64,000 bases of DNA from Pseudovibrio axinellae (GTDB lineage: Bacteria > Pseudomonadota > Alphaproteobacteria > Rhizobiales > Stappiaceae). The notes under the pieces were generated by a model. The model searched no databases. It worked only from the letters and a program-made list of their open reading frames with translations, and was not told where the DNA came from. The stretch lies in assembly GCF_900110875.1 (NCBI RefSeq), contig NZ_FOFM01000014.1, positions 1-64,000 of the forward strand. The letters are read 5' to 3'. The translations under genes were made by a program, and so were the position numbers. Positions 8,738 through 18,095 of this stretch are shown here, piece by piece; within the stretch, counting starts at the first letter, position 1; each line of letters opens with the position of its first letter.

Positions 8738-9304
8738 CGAGATGCCCCCAAGGTTTCAAGTACAACAAAGTGCAGTGTTCGCACACACTGCGCAATTATA
8801 AGTTTTAACAGAGCCTAGTTCACTGACCAGACAAGTCTACATAACGCCTGATCACCTGAAGTTTATCGTAGCGTAATAAGGCGGAGATGTGGTCGTGGCT
8901 AGGCGGAGAGATGATGATTCACAGCCAATATTAACCCTGTGAAATATCTATAACCCCTTATAATCACTAAGATATTAGAGGTAGCCGCGTTTAGAGACAC
9001 GATTTAGCCACGCACTAACCCCAAACCAGCCAAAAGCGATGTGCTCAGGACAGTTTTACGTTGTTTGTTTCTAGAAGGATCTACGGACAAACGAACAGCT
9101 GCAAACCCTAAAAATATACGGAGAGCAGATCATTCCCTAAAAGATCATAGGTATCATGCATAAGTGGAATGCATACGAAGCCTGGATCAAATACATAAAA
9201 AAATTATTGGATTTTGCTTGCCAGCACTGATCCAAAAATGAGGAATGTGAAGCAAGGCAGCGCACATCCAAGCTCAGCAAAAAATATAAGACGGTCAGCC
9301 CAAA
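8738..9304. other. non-coding region upstream of opgG
   Basis: About 560 bases with frequent stops on both strands and no convincing small gene. It should hold the opgG promoter. I see no clear repeat or operator. Confidence 0.5.
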
Positions 9305-9338
9305 TAAAAAAGGCCCACCTGCTTTCGCGGTGGGCCTT
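9305..9338 (-). terminator. rho-independent terminator of gatB
   Basis: Minus strand: AAGGCCCACC (9338 side) and GGTGGGCCTT form a 10-bp stem around a 9-base loop, followed by TTTTTT. It begins 28 bases after the gatB stop. Confidence 0.9.
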
Positions 9339-9365
9339 CAAACTCTTTAAAGATCGCAGGTCAGA

Positions 9366-10853
9366 CTACTCCAAACCGATCTTAGCCTTCAGCATGTCAG
9401 ATACAGCCTGTGGGTTTGCTTTACCTTTGGAGGCTTTCATCACCTGGCCAACAAACCAGCCAAGCATGCCAGGCTTTTCTTTCGCTTGCTCTGCTTTTTC
9501 TGGGTTGCCTGCAAGGATCTCGTCGACGATACCCTCAATAGCACCAAGGTCAGTCACCTGCTTCATGCCACGCTCTTCAACGATCTGAGCAGGATCACCA
9601 CCCTCACTCCAAACAATCTCAAAGAGATCCTTCGCGATTTTACCAGAGATTGTGCCCGCTTTGATGAGATCGATGATCGAACCAAGCTGCGCTGAAGAAA
9701 TTGGGCTGGACGTAACATCCAGGCCTTCTTTATTCAGGCGGCCAAACGTATCGTTGATCACCCAATTTGCAGCCAGTTTTGCATCACGACCCTTCGCAAC
9801 TTCCTCAAAGAAGTCACAGGAAACACGTTCAGCAACAAGAATGTCAGCGTCGTATGGCGTCAGGCCGAAATCTTTAATGTAACGTGCCTTCTTTTCATCA
9901 GGCAGTTCCGGCAGGGTTGCAGCCAGCTCATCAACCAGGTCCTGAGAAAACTCAAGCGGCAACAGATCTGGGTCTGGGAAGTAACGGTAATCATGCGCTT
10001 CTTCTTTGGAGCGCATGGAACGGGTCTCACCTTTAACGCTATCAAACAGGCGCGTTTCCTGATCGATCTCGCCGCCATCTTCCAAAACACCGATCTGGCG
10101 ACGGGCTTCATATTCGATAGCCTGCCCAACAAAGCGGATGGAGTTGACGTTTTTAATTTCACAGCGAGTACCAAACTCACCGCCAGGCTTGCGAACAGAA
10201 ACGTTCACGTCAGCGCGCATGGAACCCTGGTCCATGTTGCCATCACACGTACCAAGATAACGCAGGATAGTGCGCAGCTTGGTCAGGTAGGCCTTCGCTT
10301 CATCAGCACAGCGGATGTCTGGCTTGGAAACGATTTCCATCAAGGCAACGCCGGAGCGGTTCAGGTCTACAAACGACATGGTCGGGTGCTGATCATGCAA
10401 GGATTTACCAGCATCCTGCTCAAGGTGAAGGCGTTCCACACCCACTTCAACCTGCTCGCCACTCTTCATATCAAGATGAATAATGCCTTCGCCAACGATT
10501 GGCTGTTTGAACTGGGAAATCTGGTAGCCCTGAGGCAAATCCGGGTAGAAGTAGTTTTTGCGGTCAAAAACAGACTTCAGGTTGATCTCTGCTTTAAGAC
10601 CAAGACCGGTTTTAATAGCCTGGCGGACACACTCTTCGTTGATAACAGGCAGCATGCCCGGCATCGCAGCATCAACCAAACTCACATTATTATTCGGATC
10701 GCTGCCAAAGCTGGTGGAAGCGCCAGAGAAAAGCTTGGATTGGGAGGTCACTTGAGCGTGAACTTCCATGCCAATTACAATTTCCCAGTCGCCCGTTGCG
10801 CCCTTGATGAATTTCTTCGGATCCGGCGTGCGCGTATCGACAAGCAGCGTCAT
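9366..10853 (-). CDS. gatB: Asp-tRNA(Asn)/Glu-tRNA(Gln) amidotransferase subunit B
   Basis: The kinase/tRNA-binding subunit of the GatCAB amidotransferase, which converts Glu-tRNA(Gln) (and Asp-tRNA(Asn)) to the correct amide. The 495-residue length is normal. Family signatures: [13 protein letters not shown] near residue 23, the LPQGYQISQ stretch, the [11 protein letters not shown] region, then a C-terminal helical/YqeY-like tail containing [24 protein letters not shown] 10853. It is monocistronic with its own terminator and lies about 9 kb from gatCA, which is in line with scattered gat genes in alphaproteobacteria. Confidence 0.97.
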   Translation of the reverse strand: MTLLVDTRTPDPKKFIKGATGDWEIVIGMEVHAQVTSQSKLFSGASTSFGSDPNNNVSLVDAAMPGMLPVINEECVRQAIKTGLGLKAEINLKSVFDRKNYFYPDLPQGYQISQFKQPIVGEGIIHLDMKSGEQVEVGVERLHLEQDAGKSLHDQHPTMSFVDLNRSGVALMEIVSKPDIRCADEAKAYLTKLRTILRYLGTCDGNMDQGSMRADVNVSVRKPGGEFGTRCEIKNVNSIRFVGQAIEYEARRQIGVLEDGGEIDQETRLFDSVKGETRSMRSKEEAHDYRYFPDPDLLPLEFSQDLVDELAATLPELPDEKKARYIKDFGLTPYDADILVAERVSCDFFEEVAKGRDAKLAANWVINDTFGRLNKEGLDVTSSPISSAQLGSIIDLIKAGTISGKIAKDLFEIVWSEGGDPAQIVEERGMKQVTDLGAIEGIVDEILAGNPEKAEQAKEKPGMLGWFVGQVMKASKGKANPQAVSDMLKAKIGLE

Positions 10854-11099
10854 GCGATCAATATCCTGTGTTCGTATAGGTCTCCTGCCAAATTAATTGC
10901 ACATGCAAAAAACCAAGCAATAAAGACCACCTTAATTCTCAATGGTGTTGGGTAGCCCCTCATCTGCGTGAAGGCAAGCCATTCTTAGCGCGTTTTTCCG
11001 CCAACCAGCCTAAATTTCGGGGAGAAGCTTGAAGAAACACAAATCCGCTCGTTAATTGAGCACACTGAACACAAAACGAGCTGGATCTGAGCTAACGAA

Positions 11100-11399
11100 T
11101 TATCGATTACGCTCGCGTCGTTTAGCGCCAATCTTCATAGCAATAGCACTTACAACGATGCCTGTTGCAAAGCGAAATGGGAACAGAGCCAAAGGACCGA
11201 CCTCAGGATTCCATGGCATCGGAATACCAATAAGTTTCAAGCCACCTTCCAAAAACAGGCTCAAGGCAGCAGCTGCAAAACCGGCAATAAAGATTTTAGC
11301 CTTCTGGTTTGCATAATACCCCATGTAAGCAGCAATGAGGATTGCAAACGGGTTCAGCAAACCCGACCCTAAAAGAATTACAGAAATATCGTCAGTCAT
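11100..11399 (-). CDS. small conserved inner-membrane protein, function unknown
   Basis: A 99-residue protein with about three hydrophobic helices (residues 7-28, 34-58 and 72-90) and a basic C-terminus (KIGAKRRERNR), giving a cytoplasmic tail by the positive-inside rule. Between helices 2 and 3 is PMPWNPEVGPLALFPFRF. I recognise no functional family, though short multi-TM proteins of this kind occur in Rhizobiales. ATG 11399. It precedes gatB on the same strand but with a 246-base gap, so a shared transcript is uncertain. Confidence 0.65.
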   Translation of the reverse strand: MTDDISVILLGSGLLNPFAILIAAYMGYYANQKAKIFIAGFAAAALSLFLEGGLKLIGIPMPWNPEVGPLALFPFRFATGIVVSAIAMKIGAKRRERNR

Positions 11400-11784
11400 T
11401 CGTCCGCCCTGTGCTGGGTCCCAGCATTATCGAGATTTCGCCACGAGCTCCAATCCGTCTCAATCTGAGCTCTACGCCCAACCAAGTAGATCCTACAGAA
11501 CACAATAACAAGGCGGTTAAGGCCTGCTCTACGTATTTTTGCGAAAGAAGCGTAACCGAGGGTGCATCAAAAACACGCGGCACTGTTGCACACTTGCTAT
11601 AGCCGCCTGCGGAAAAGAACGATATAAAGCCCCTCACTATTTGAATGGAGTTTTTATGCCAGCTCAACAAGAGACCCGGTAGAGCCCTGTCAACGATAGA
11701 CAGGGCATGCACAATTTAAACATCCTGACTGACTGCATGGGCAGGCAGACGGGAAACGTGCATCTATAAAACTCAAAGAAATCA
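11400..11784. other. intergenic region with a hairpin at 11684-11706
   Basis: No convincing gene. An 8-bp perfect hairpin, GCCCTGTC (11684-11691) with GACAGGGC (11699-11706), lies about 80 bases upstream of yjhX. It could sit in the leader of that gene or bind a regulator. It has no adjacent T-run. Confidence 0.45.
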
Positions 11785-12042
11785 ATGGATATTTCAAAAG
11801 CTGAACAGCGCATTTTACATGTGCTGGCGCAAGGCGGCTGCATTGAGTTGCGCCGTGACGAAGATGGTACCCTGGAAGAAATGAATTGCGTCACCCGCGA
11901 TGGGTGGTACTACGCCGGTCTTTCTGAATTTATTTTCAGAAAACTGAAATACCGACGCATGATCTCCTCCAAAGGAGGTCGACCTTACCGCATCACCAAG
12001 CTGGGCCTTACACGCGTTCGAAGCCAGCTCGACAATCGCTAA
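11785..12042 (+). CDS. yjhX: YjhX (TopAI) family toxin, UPF0386
   Basis: An 85-residue protein matching the YjhX family along its whole length: SKAEQRILHVLAQGG at the start, an RDGWYY-like middle, FRKLKYRRMI, then GGRPYRITKLGL and the conserved end VRSQLDNR. E. coli YjhX (TopAI) binds and inhibits DNA topoisomerase I, and its antitoxin YjhQ is a GNAT acetyltransferase encoded beside it. No GNAT gene is adjacent here. The fold looks like a small winged helix, so a DNA-binding or regulatory role is an alternative. The start has no strong ribosome-binding site. Function in this organism is inferred from family only. Confidence 0.85.
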   Translation: MDISKAEQRILHVLAQGGCIELRRDEDGTLEEMNCVTRDGWYYAGLSEFIFRKLKYRRMISSKGGRPYRITKLGLTRVRSQLDNR

Positions 12043-12078
12043 AAAATAAGACCCCGCAGCCAATAATGGCTGCGGGTC
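12042..12078 (-). terminator. rho-independent terminator, mainly for the minus-strand hydrolase
   Basis: A 12-bp stem GACCCGCAGCCA/TGGCTGCGGGTC (one bulged C) with loop ATTA or its complement. On the minus strand it is followed by TTATTTTTT. It lies between the convergent yjhX and hydrolase genes, and the stem may also stop yjhX transcripts. Confidence 0.8.
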
Positions 12079-12150
12079 AGCTCAAACCGCCTAACCAATT
12101 AGCTTCAATAAAAATGTACCAGCTTGAACGGAAGTGCGCGGTTAACACTA

Positions 12151-12966
12151 CTAACTTCTCATCTGTTTCAAAACAGCAGCCACAATTGCCTCAGGTCTAT
12201 CTTCCTGAACCAGATGGCCTGCACGAGCAATTGGAATACAAGCCCGGTTTGAAAGGATACCCGCTAAAACCTCACCCCTCTCAATGGGAATCCAGTCATC
12301 GCGCTCCCCCCAAAGCACCGTAACCGGGCACTCTATTCGATCATATAGTGCTTGAACTTCATCCGTATATTTTTGATCCATCTGAGCAATTTGCCGGTAA
12401 AATGCCGCCTGACCAACAGGACCTCTCCACGGCGAGCAATATATTTCAAGTGCTTCCTCAGAGAGCTTAGTATAAGCGGCAGTTTGCAGATAAGCACGCA
12501 GCATTGCTTGGTGCATATATTCGGGCATCCCTGAGAATGCCGCTGCATGAGCGCGTGCATGCTGAACCAGCGCAGAACCCCACGGAGCAAGAGCAACAAC
12601 ATCAAAAATCGTCAACGAATTATATCGCAACCCATCCAGATAATAGGCTCGCAATGCTGTAGCACCACCAAAGTCATGAGCCAGCACATCAGGACGCTCA
12701 AGCCCCCACTCCTGAACAAGTGCAGCCAAAACCCTATTTTGGATACCAAGAGAAACATCTTGCCCCTCCCGCATCTCGGATTGCCCATAGCCCACCAGGT
12801 CGAAATAATAGATGGTTCTTTGATCCGCCAGATGTGGAATAATTCTACGCCAAACCTGCGAAGAAAAAGGCGTGCCATGAATGGCGACCAGCGCAGGACC
12901 ATCGCCAATCTTGCCCCAGCGCACAGCATTGCCGTTGATAAATGATGTATTTGTAAGTTCCAGCAT
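12151..12966 (-). CDS. alpha/beta hydrolase with Asp nucleophile (dehalogenase/epoxide hydrolase-like)
   Basis: A 271-residue cytoplasmic alpha/beta hydrolase. The oxyanion loop is HGTP (in AIHGTPFSSQVW) and the nucleophile elbow reads LAHDFGG, so the nucleophile is Asp, not Ser. This is the arrangement of haloalkane dehalogenases and epoxide hydrolases. The acid lies in GERDDWIP and the catalytic His in AGHLVQEDRP. The substrate is unknown. ATG 12966 is preferred to an in-frame GTG at 12978. It is divergent from an ArsR-type regulator 36 bases away, suggesting regulated expression, and it ends at its own terminator. Confidence 0.85.
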   Translation of the reverse strand: MLELTNTSFINGNAVRWGKIGDGPALVAIHGTPFSSQVWRRIIPHLADQRTIYYFDLVGYGQSEMREGQDVSLGIQNRVLAALVQEWGLERPDVLAHDFGGATALRAYYLDGLRYNSLTIFDVVALAPWGSALVQHARAHAAAFSGMPEYMHQAMLRAYLQTAAYTKLSEEALEIYCSPWRGPVGQAAFYRQIAQMDQKYTDEVQALYDRIECPVTVLWGERDDWIPIERGEVLAGILSNRACIPIARAGHLVQEDRPEAIVAAVLKQMRS

Positions 12967-12985
12967 TGCAAATCTCACATTGACT

Positions 12986-12995
12986 TTTAGCTAAA
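12986..12995. promoter_or_regulatory. candidate operator between hydrolase and ArsR genes
   Basis: A perfect 10-base palindrome TTTAGCTAAA in the middle of the 36-base divergent intergenic region, next to a TTGACT -35-like hexamer (12980-12985). Its position suits control of both genes by the ArsR-type protein. Binding is inferred. Confidence 0.4.
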
Positions 12996-13002
12996 TGACT
13001 AT

Positions 13003-13329
13003 ATGAATAAACACATGGATAGATCAATACAAATTAAGGCCATTTCCAGCGATCCCCGCCTTACAGTCTTAAGACTTCTAAAAGACCCGCAAAAGAACTT
13101 TGGGCATCAGCAGTCTGCCGATCCAGCTGAATTTGGCGTCTGCATGACGTTAATCGCACATGCATTGGAGATTGCTCAGCCTACAGCCAGCAGACATTTG
13201 GACATCTTAAAACAGGCTGGCTTTATAACGGCACGAAGACACCTCAAGTGGTCCTATTGCAAGCGTAATGAAGCTGAAATTATGGAGTTCCTGAGCTGGC
13301 TGGGAGACGAGATCTCCCCGCACGCATAG
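13003..13329 (+). CDS. ArsR family winged-helix transcriptional regulator
   Basis: A 108-residue protein of ArsR size. The helix-turn-helix reads ALEIAQPTASRHLDILKQAGF (about residues 55-75), followed by a beta wing with ITARRHLKWSYCKRNE. There is no ELCVCDL metal site of classical ArsR, so it may sense an organic ligand or redox state; Cys48 and Cys87 are the only Cys. It is divergent from the Asp-nucleophile hydrolase and probably controls it. Start could be ATG 13003 or 13015. Confidence 0.85.
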   Translation: MNKHMDRSIQIKAISSDPRLTVLRLLKDPQKNFGHQQSADPAEFGVCMTLIAHALEIAQPTASRHLDILKQAGFITARRHLKWSYCKRNEAEIMEFLSWLGDEISPHA

Positions 13330-13357
13330 ACTGGTTACGCCCTCCAAAGCACTGAAG

Positions 13358-14881
13358 TTAATTCCTCAACAATTCGCGCTCATTTACAACGTAACGCACC
13401 GGCTGCATCATACCCACGGCCAGGTGCCAGATATTATGACAATGGAAAGCCCACATACCCGGGTTATTTGCCAAGAACTCAATGGTCACCGTCTGACGTT
13501 TGGGCACCCAAACCGTATCCATGACAGGCGCATTCCTATCATCAGGACCACCCAAAACCCTGAATGTGTGACCATGAAGATGCATCGGATGCGCCATTTC
13601 TGTGCGGTTGATCATACGCAGCTGCACCACATCTCCGCGCCGCACATCCAGATAGGTCTTTTCTGGATCAGGTCCTGCAAACTCCTCCGGCCAGTAATGA
13701 TCATTCATCATCCACTCATAGGCTCGCATATCACCAGATAAGAGCACGTCATAAATCTGCCCCACCTTCCGGCCAAAGCCAGAGGGCTCAAAGGAGGTTA
13801 GGCTCCTGAAATCAACCGTCGCACCTTCAAATTTTGCCCGATCTTTGTTCACTGCAGCTTTTACATCTTCAGTATGGATCACCCCTAAACACTGTTTATT
13901 GTCTCCAAGGGCTGCTGCATGAATAGTATAACTTCCGCTCTCCGGCACATCCACCAGCACATCATAGCGCGCTGAGGTTGGTACAATCACCGCTCCCCCC
14001 TCAATTGGCTTCATGCGGTTTCCATCCACCTCAATGACGGTGAATTTCAAGCCATCAATGCCGATCTTGAAAAAGGTGCTGCCGGAGGAGTTGATAAGAC
14101 GAAGGCGAAGACGCGCCCCTTTCTTGACCTTGAGCGTCCAGGGGTCGGAGTTTGGGTTACCGTTCAACGTGTAGCCTACATTGAGCACATCAATATCAAA
14201 GGTCTCACCCTTGGTAATCTCATAGGCCTCCTTAACCTTTGGCCTGGCCTTACCAGCCCTCAGGTCCTCGATAGTCTCCTTAGGCTCTGCCGGAGGTATA
14301 TCGCAGAACATCAGCACTTCATCATGATCATAGGAATATGGATTAATACGCGCATCAATAATAAGCGACCCCAAAAGGCCGTACTGCTCCTGCGCTCCAA
14401 GATGTGAGTGGTAGTAGTAACTACCTGATTGAACCAGCGGAAACTCATAGTACTGTGATGTGCCCGCTGCAATGGGCAACTGCGCAATTTCAGGCACGCC
14501 ATCCAACAAGGAGGGCAACAACAAACCATGCCAGTGAATACAGGTCGACTCTCTCATACGGTTATTGATTAGAACACGGAACATATCGCCTTGCGTGTAG
14601 CGAATTGGTGTCCCCGGCCATGTGCCGCCCACAAGCAGCCCTCGCAGGTCGACCCCATATTCTGAATAGGTATTTTCATCCACATCCAAGGTAAAGTCAG
14701 GCTTGCTTACACCCGCATCCAGAAGCGATTTAGCACAAGCTGACGGCTCAGGTGGCGTGGCCGAACCTGACGCACTTTTGGGCTGGTTAGCTTCAGCACT
14801 CCCTGGAATGAGCGCAACAGCACCTGCAGCAAGTGTGCCGCTGGTGCTGGTTTTCACAAAATCTCTACGGCTAAGCTTCAT
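13358..14881 (-). CDS. Tat-exported multicopper oxidase
   Basis: A 507-residue three-domain cupredoxin oxidase exported folded through Tat: the signal is MKLSRRDFVK with twin Arg at 5-6 and likely cleavage after AEA (about residue 31). All copper motifs are present: HWH (116-118), HSH (158-160), HPMHLHGH (about 431-438) and HCHNIWHLAVGMM (about 480), where the Cys ligates type-1 copper and the Met is the axial ligand. Members oxidise Cu(I), metal ions or phenols (CueO/CopA/laccase-like). No methionine-rich insert is obvious, so cuprous oxidase activity is not assured. Monocistronic; ATG 14881 with AGGTG upstream. Confidence 0.92.
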   Translation of the reverse strand: MKLSRRDFVKTSTSGTLAAGAVALIPGSAEANQPKSASGSATPPEPSACAKSLLDAGVSKPDFTLDVDENTYSEYGVDLRGLLVGGTWPGTPIRYTQGDMFRVLINNRMRESTCIHWHGLLLPSLLDGVPEIAQLPIAAGTSQYYEFPLVQSGSYYYHSHLGAQEQYGLLGSLIIDARINPYSYDHDEVLMFCDIPPAEPKETIEDLRAGKARPKVKEAYEITKGETFDIDVLNVGYTLNGNPNSDPWTLKVKKGARLRLRLINSSGSTFFKIGIDGLKFTVIEVDGNRMKPIEGGAVIVPTSARYDVLVDVPESGSYTIHAAALGDNKQCLGVIHTEDVKAAVNKDRAKFEGATVDFRSLTSFEPSGFGRKVGQIYDVLLSGDMRAYEWMMNDHYWPEEFAGPDPEKTYLDVRRGDVVQLRMINRTEMAHPMHLHGHTFRVLGGPDDRNAPVMDTVWVPKRQTVTIEFLANNPGMWAFHCHNIWHLAVGMMQPVRYVVNERELLRN

Positions 14882-15016
14882 GGGTACACCTGCGCCTTTG
14901 GCAAGCCAGTGCTACACACCCTGCTTAGGCTCTCAAACCAGACTGCCTGACACACACAAGCAGCCAAAGCTATAACCCTGACACGAATGAGCGAGCACAA
15001 CTCAAGTTGGGAGCAC

Positions 15017-15055
15017 GTAAAAAGGCACCTGCTCTCCTGCGAATTGAGAGAGCAG
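15017..15055 (-). terminator. rho-independent terminator after the FAD oxidoreductase gene
   Basis: Minus strand CTGCTCTC (15055-15048) pairs with GAGAGCAG (15036-15029), followed after GTGCC by TTTTTT. It lies about 60 bases beyond the stop at 15114. Confidence 0.6.
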
Positions 15056-15113
15056 TTTAGGTCGGAAACGCCTATATTTCCCTAGTATCTTCGGAAGGAT
15101 TATAAGAAACGGA

Positions 15114-16328
15114 TCATGCACCAATCAAACGATCAGCGCCCATAGAACCCAGAGCAAGAGAACTTGTAAGACCCGGGCTTTCAATACCCATATAAGCCAC
15201 AAGCCCTGGCACACCGTGGGTTTCTTCACCCCAAATGGCAAAGTCAGCAGCCTCAGCACCTGCAGGAACCAGTTTTGGACGAATGCCGGAATAATCAGCC
15301 TGCAAGCTACCATCGACCAAATCAGGGTAGTATTTACGGATCTGCGCATAAAACTGCTCGACCCGCGCCTCGTTTACTTCGTAGTCAATCTCATCGATCC
15401 ACTCCACATCCGGCCCAAAGCGCGCCTGGGTGCCCATATCCAATGTCAGATGAACACCAAGTCCGCCTGGTACTGGAACCGGGTAAATCAGGTGTGAGAA
15501 CGGAGCATCACCTGGAAGGCTGAAATAGTTGCCTTTTGCGTAGTAAAGCTTCGGAACAGCGCAAGACATATGCCCTGCCAACTTGCTAAGCATTTTGTTG
15601 GAGTGCAGACCTGCCGCAATCACCAGCTCATGACAGGTAATCGCATAACCATCCTTCATAACAACGGTAAACCCATCGCCCTTAAAGTTCTTGGCAACGA
15701 ATGCATCGTGCTCATCATCATCAAGGTGCTGGTCAGCTGCCTCAAGGTCTTCTTCTACCAAAATGTCAGCGCCCATCAGTTCGCTTGGGCGCATTCCGGT
15801 TTCAATCTGCGTCACCTTTGTCCCAACAACAACAAGTCCGCCATGTGCCTCTAGTCCACCTTGAAGCGCCATCATGTAGCTGTGACTATCCACAATGCCT
15901 GTGGAGGGAGAAAACAGGGCACCCTTACACGCAAGATTGGGCTCAAACCCTTGTGCTTGCGCCTCATTCAGCACCAACAGATCTTCTACACCATTGGCAT
16001 TTGCACGCGCGCGAATACCATCCAGCATTGAAACCTGACTATCTTCGGTTGCAACAATCAACTTGCCAACACGCTTGTAAGGCACGCCGAATTCCTCACA
16101 AAAGGAATAAAGCATCTCTTTACCCTGCACGCAGGCTTTTGATTTTAATGAGTTTTTCGGGTAGTAAATCCCAGCATGGACAACCTCTGAGTTGCGAGCG
16201 CTGATTTCAGAGCCGATGATTTCGTGCTGTTCAAGCACAATAACTTCTCGTCCCCTGCGCGCCAGCTCATAAGCCGCGCTCAATCCCACAACCCCTGCAC
16301 CGATTACGATGCACTCAACGTCTGCCAT
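15114..16328 (-). CDS. FAD-dependent oxidoreductase, LhgO (L-2-hydroxyglutarate oxidase) type
   Basis: A 404-residue DAO-superfamily flavoprotein. The Rossmann FAD motif is VIGAGVVGLSAAYELARRG at the N-terminus, with the acidic ribose-binding end in VIVLEQ. The segment SARNSEVVHAGIYYP and the C-terminal YSGIRPKLVP and GIESPGLTSSLALG are as in L-2-hydroxyglutarate dehydrogenase/oxidase. It would oxidise L-2-hydroxyglutarate or a similar hydroxy acid to the keto acid. An unusually acidic insert (DILVEEDLEAADQHLDDDEH) interrupts the substrate domain around residue 210. ATG 16328 with AGGA six bases upstream is chosen over an in-frame upstream start. Monocistronic. Confidence 0.85.
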   Translation of the reverse strand: MADVECIVIGAGVVGLSAAYELARRGREVIVLEQHEIIGSEISARNSEVVHAGIYYPKNSLKSKACVQGKEMLYSFCEEFGVPYKRVGKLIVATEDSQVSMLDGIRARANANGVEDLLVLNEAQAQGFEPNLACKGALFSPSTGIVDSHSYMMALQGGLEAHGGLVVVGTKVTQIETGMRPSELMGADILVEEDLEAADQHLDDDEHDAFVAKNFKGDGFTVVMKDGYAITCHELVIAAGLHSNKMLSKLAGHMSCAVPKLYYAKGNYFSLPGDAPFSHLIYPVPVPGGLGVHLTLDMGTQARFGPDVEWIDEIDYEVNEARVEQFYAQIRKYYPDLVDGSLQADYSGIRPKLVPAGAEAADFAIWGEETHGVPGLVAYMGIESPGLTSSLALGSMGADRLIGA

Positions 16329-16712
16329 GCTATTCCTGTTTGCTCTCTTATTGCTGGGAGACAAACCCATAACACATTACGCAGAAATCTAAACAATATA
16401 CCCACAGCCTTTCCCGCATTAATCCCCAAGGCAAATGTGTACATTTCACGTCTCTATGTCTTGAAATCGCAAAACACCCCACATCTAGTAAACACCTAAT
16501 ATATAACTGCGCAGATACATCAGAAATTAGCAACAAGCATCGATTGAACGCTTATTTTTGGTGCGAGCATAAAGCCAGGAATGCGCGTACAGCGCACGCC
16601 CAACAACCCGCGCAATACAACACTCTTAGAAGGCAACCAGAAGTTTTCCACTTAGCCGCCATTTCGCCAAATAACAGGCCATGCACAGCAGGCCAAGCCT
16701 GTGACGTCACAC
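16329..16712. other. intergenic region upstream of the FAD oxidoreductase gene
   Basis: About 380 bases without a convincing gene. It should contain the oxidoreductase promoter. The only clear element at its right edge is the terminator at 16713-16743. Confidence 0.5.
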
Positions 16713-16743
16713 AAAAAAGCGCGGCAAAGAAACTCTGCCGCGC
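16713..16743 (-). terminator. rho-independent terminator of the secreted hydrolase gene
   Basis: Minus strand GCGCGGCA (16743-16736) and TGCCGCGC (16726-16719) with a 9-base loop, followed by TTTTTT. It lies 29 bases past the stop at 16773. Confidence 0.9.
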
Positions 16744-16772
16744 CCTGTTTCATACTTAATAGGTAAAGAGCG

Positions 16773-18095
16773 TTACTTGCTCGCCTTCAGCCATTCAAAC
16801 CGCAATCCTTTGGCAGTGCGATCTGAAAATCCCTTCCAATAGGTATGCTCGGAGGAAAAGCTACCGTCCTCTTCTTTTGACCACACACCATTGTTGGAGG
16901 ATGCAACCAAGTCCAGATAACCGGCTTTATCTTCCTCCCCCTTAATATAATGGCCCATCCATGCGGTTACGAAGTGTTGAGCGACATTGTTCATACGCAC
17001 ACTGTCCCAAACCGCATCAATGTAGTGTTCGCTCACGTTAAAACCAATGTCATCATCATACTTGTAAGACTCTACAGGCGCTGGCATCGGCGCTCCGGCA
17101 TTATGGTTGGCATGCTCATATGTCAGCAGTGCACGATCGACAGAAGAAGCTTCCTCCCAGATTTTGCGAACACCATCTTCATATCCAGACACGTCATCTT
17201 GCGAGCCAGCAACAAACAGCATCGGGATCTGCACACCTTTCAGCCCATCGGCATCCCAAAAATCACGGGCACGACCCCAAGGTGCAAACGCGACAGCAGT
17301 TTTAATGCGCGGATCGATAAGGGCGCCATGGCTTTCACTGCCAGCAAGATGAACGCCTAACGTACCATGCGGCGCGCCCCAGCTTAGGTCCACCGCCTGC
17401 TGCGTCACACCTCCGCCAGCGGTAATCACCGCACCATAGCCACCCATGGAATAGCCGACCAAACCAGTTGAGCTGGTATCAACCTGCCCCGTCAAAAAGA
17501 AGTCATCATCCTTGGAAAGACGCTCAATCTCATTGAGCACAAACACCTGGTCCAGTGAACGGTTCACCAAGGTGGACCCGAAGGCCGCTTTATCCCTATA
17601 AGTGCTGTCTTTGTGATCGATAGAAGCAACCACATACCCCATAGAGGCCAGATTTTCGGCCAGGTGTGCAAGCAAGTAGCGGTTACCTGGATATCCGTGA
17701 CTAATCAAAACAAGCGGGTAAGCTCCACCAGCAGGTACAGCATCACGATGAGCCTTACCCTCCAGCTCTACCTGCGTTTTCCCGTCACGCAAATAGGTTT
17801 GCAAAGTTGTACTGCCTTGACTATCAGCCTGCGCAGGATACCAGAACTCCACAGTGAGTGGGCGATCATAGCGAGGCAGTTCCAAGGGCTTGGTCGCGCC
17901 AGGATCTAACGCAAGAATTTCTACCTGATTTGCGTGAGTAAACTCTAAAGTACGCACCCCAATTGTATGCTCGCCATAGGCAGCCAGCTCAGGGGCATCT
18001 GGACGCTGTCCGTCAATTCTATTGTCCGCGACCGCACCCACAGGCAAAGCCCCAATCAAAGCCGTAAGGCACACAACTTTTTGTAAAGACGTCAT
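16773..18095 (-). CDS. secreted alpha/beta hydrolase (dienelactone hydrolase / PAF-acetylhydrolase-like)
   Basis: A 440-residue exported hydrolase with a signal peptide (likely cleaved after AVA, residue 23). An N-terminal beta region precedes the hydrolase core; it has LVLISHGYPGNRY as the oxyanion region (about 128-140) and the nucleophile Ser216 in GYSMGGYG. The catalytic Asp is probably in FVAGSQDDVSG and the His in the YEHANHN region. The family includes secreted esterases and PAF acetylhydrolase-like enzymes; the substrate is unknown. GGGAGGGGAGA precedes ATG 18095. Monocistronic with its own terminator. Confidence 0.85.
   Translation of the reverse strand: MTSLQKVVCLTALIGALPVGAVADNRIDGQRPDAPELAAYGEHTIGVRTLEFTHANQVEILALDPGATKPLELPRYDRPLTVEFWYPAQADSQGSTTLQTYLRDGKTQVELEGKAHRDAVPAGGAYPLVLISHGYPGNRYLLAHLAENLASMGYVVASIDHKDSTYRDKAAFGSTLVNRSLDQVFVLNEIERLSKDDDFFLTGQVDTSSTGLVGYSMGGYGAVITAGGGVTQQAVDLSWGAPHGTLGVHLAGSESHGALIDPRIKTAVAFAPWGRARDFWDADGLKGVQIPMLFVAGSQDDVSGYEDGVRKIWEEASSVDRALLTYEHANHNAGAPMPAPVESYKYDDDIGFNVSEHYIDAVWDSVRMNNVAQHFVTAWMGHYIKGEEDKAGYLDLVASSNNGVWSKEEDGSFSSEHTYWKGFSDRTAKGLRFEWLKASK

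Noticed and set aside
9993-10955. 320-codon plus-strand frame opposite gatB
   Set aside because: Antisense shadow of a certain gatB gene; no independent family similarity.
11392-11712. 106-codon minus-strand frame upstream of the small membrane protein gene
   Set aside because: No domain, no ribosome-binding site, and it spans a hairpin and a likely promoter region.
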